From positions 1 through 5,946 of the forward strand of contig CABRFG010000081.1 of the NCBI GenBank assembly GCA_902470095.1: a DNA stretch of 5,946 bases, read 5' to 3'. The notes below the pieces were generated by a model. That model did no database searches and was not told the origin of the DNA. It saw only the letters and a list, made by a program, of their open reading frames with translations. Below are positions 5,624 through 5,946 of the stretch, piece after piece; positions within the stretch are counted from its first letter, which is position 1, and every line of letters starts with the position of its first letter. Origin of the DNA: an uncultured Collinsella sp. GTDB lineage: Bacteria; Actinomycetota; Coriobacteriia; Coriobacteriales; Coriobacteriaceae. A program made the position numbers and the translations under genes.

Positions 5624-5674
5624 ATTCCATTTTTAATTGGAATTATACATTATTTTCGGAATTAACGAGATTCC
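5624..5674. promoter_or_regulatory. Possible operator: four ATTCC/GGAAT half-sites around the -10 box
   Basis: Two inverted repeats share the same half-site. The first is ATTCCA (5624-5629), 8 bases, TGGAAT (5638-5643); the second is GGAAT (5658-5662), 7 bases, ATTCC (5670-5674). The first covers the start point and the edge of TATAAT; the second covers the spacer and -35 region. Classical AbiEi represses its own promoter through paired inverted repeats, so the upstream winged-helix gene is the natural candidate to bind here. Binding is inference. Confidence 0.5.
5642..5647 (-). promoter_or_regulatory. -10 box of the regulator/nucleotidyltransferase operon
   Basis: The minus strand reads a perfect TATAAT, 30 bases before the first ATG of the regulator gene, in a markedly AT-rich leader. 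Expected start near 5635. The -35 region is poor (TCTCGT at a 17-base spacer), so the promoter may be weak or need an activator. Confidence 0.65.
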
Positions 5675-5708
5675 TTTCGTGCATAAGCCCGCATTTGCGT
5701 TTTCAAAA

Positions 5709-5738
5709 TGTCCCGGATCGGTGGGGCGATTCGGGATA
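5709..5738 (+). repeat. 12-bp hairpin upstream of the regulator operon
   Basis: TCCCGGATCG (5711-5720) and CGATTCGGGA (5727-5736) pair fully around a GTGGGG loop if one G-U pair is allowed; T-A and G-U pairs extend the stem to 5709/5738. The G-U pair exists only in plus-strand RNA (C-A in minus-strand RNA). No T-tract follows. It may be a DNA-level palindrome, a site for a regulator, or part of an unseen plus-strand transcript. Confidence 0.5.
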
Positions 5739-5810
5739 CAATGTCAATAGAAAACGACGCACCCCGCGTAAATGTTTGGGAGCGCGGGCGACCAGTTTCC
5801 GACGTTGTTA

Positions 5811-5838
5811 AATGCCCGGGATCCGACCCCCGGGCATT
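5811..5838 (-). terminator. Probable intrinsic terminator of the gene at the right edge
   Basis: A perfect 10-bp stem, AATGCCCGGG (5811-5820) and CCCGGGCATT (5829-5838), with an 8-base loop, starts one base after the TAA of the partial gene. On the minus strand it is followed by TAAC, making only a short TTT run with the stem end. On the plus strand it is followed by CTTATTT, so it may also work in that direction. A second stem (ATTTGCGC/GCGCAAAT, 5842-5849 with 5858-5865) lies immediately before it inside the gene end. Confidence 0.65.
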
Positions 5839-5839
5839 C

Positions 5840-5946
5840 TTATTTGCGCTTGTTGCGGCGCAAATGCCTTCTACCGTCCGCACCGCGCGTGCGCCTACGG
5901 ACCTTAAACCGAACCTCATACGAGTCAAGAAACGCGATGACGAACG
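5840..5946 (-). CDS. C-terminal end of an unidentified protein with a basic tail (start outside window)
   Basis: Only 34 codons and a TAA stop are visible. The frame reads FVIAFLDSYEVRFKVRRRT and ends GRRHLRRNKRK, with roughly half of the last 24 residues Arg, Lys or His. That frame is preferred because its stop is followed within two bases by a strong terminator-like stem, its codons look like ordinary high-GC coding sequence, and an Arg/Lys-rich tail is plausible for a protein end. I do not recognise the family. The overlapping minus-strand frame at 5662-5928 runs straight through the terminator and is less credible. It is probably the previous transcription unit, ending before the regulator operon. 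Confidence 0.55.
   Translation of the reverse strand, partial: FVIAFLDSYEVRFKVRRRTRGADGRRHLRRNKRK

Noticed and set aside
5742..5747. TTGACA on the minus strand as a -35 box
   Set aside because: The hexamer 17 bases downstream is CCACCG, so no -10 box fits, and it is too far from TATAAT at 5642-5647.
5662..5928. 88-codon minus-strand frame between the right-edge gene and the regulator
   Set aside because: It runs through a strong terminator-like stem and the 5709-5738 hairpin, lacks a ribosome site, and competes with a better frame that stops right before the stem.

Overview
The window looks like a piece of a high-GC, Gram-positive, gut-type actinobacterial chromosome. It is most like Collinsella or a relative in the Coriobacteriia; this is a judgement from protein style, codon use and repeat style, with no database search. 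Every gene I can support is on the minus strand, so transcription runs from high to low coordinates.

Right to left. At the right edge (5840-5946) is the last 34 codons of an unidentified gene with a very basic tail, closed by two hairpins. Next, a leader of about 200 bases holds a hairpin, a perfect TATAAT box and four ATTCC/GGAAT half-sites. It drives a two-gene unit (5611-3888): a 322-aa protein with a central winged helix-turn-helix, and, overlapping it by 19 bases, a 257-aa nucleotidyltransferase-fold protein of the AbiEii/MNT kind. This layout resembles a type IV toxin-antitoxin or abortive-infection pair such as AbiEi/AbiEii, but the regulator is not built like classical AbiEi. The pair is visibly less GC-rich than its surroundings, which suggests it was acquired. 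It is the best candidate here for an under-described system.

Then comes a solitary class C (pilin-type) sortase (3776-2838), with no pilin gene beside it and atypical residues near the active site. Between it and the gat operon is a gene-free stretch of about 325 bases filled with non-coding repeats: a hairpin 14 bases after the sortase stop, a perfect 19-bp inverted repeat with a nested hairpin, and a tandem array of about 21-bp units that runs into that inverted repeat.

The left part is a housekeeping operon, gatC-gatA-gatB (2511 to beyond position 1), coding for the Asp-tRNA(Asn)/Glu-tRNA(Gln) amidotransferase. Both junctions are TAATG stop/start overlaps, so the three subunits are translationally coupled. 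GatB is cut by the window edge; its visible part carries an insertion of about 65 residues just before a metal-binding motif.

The gat genes and the sortase are ordinary chromosomal functions. The nucleotidyltransferase/regulator pair and the repeat cluster look like accessory material.
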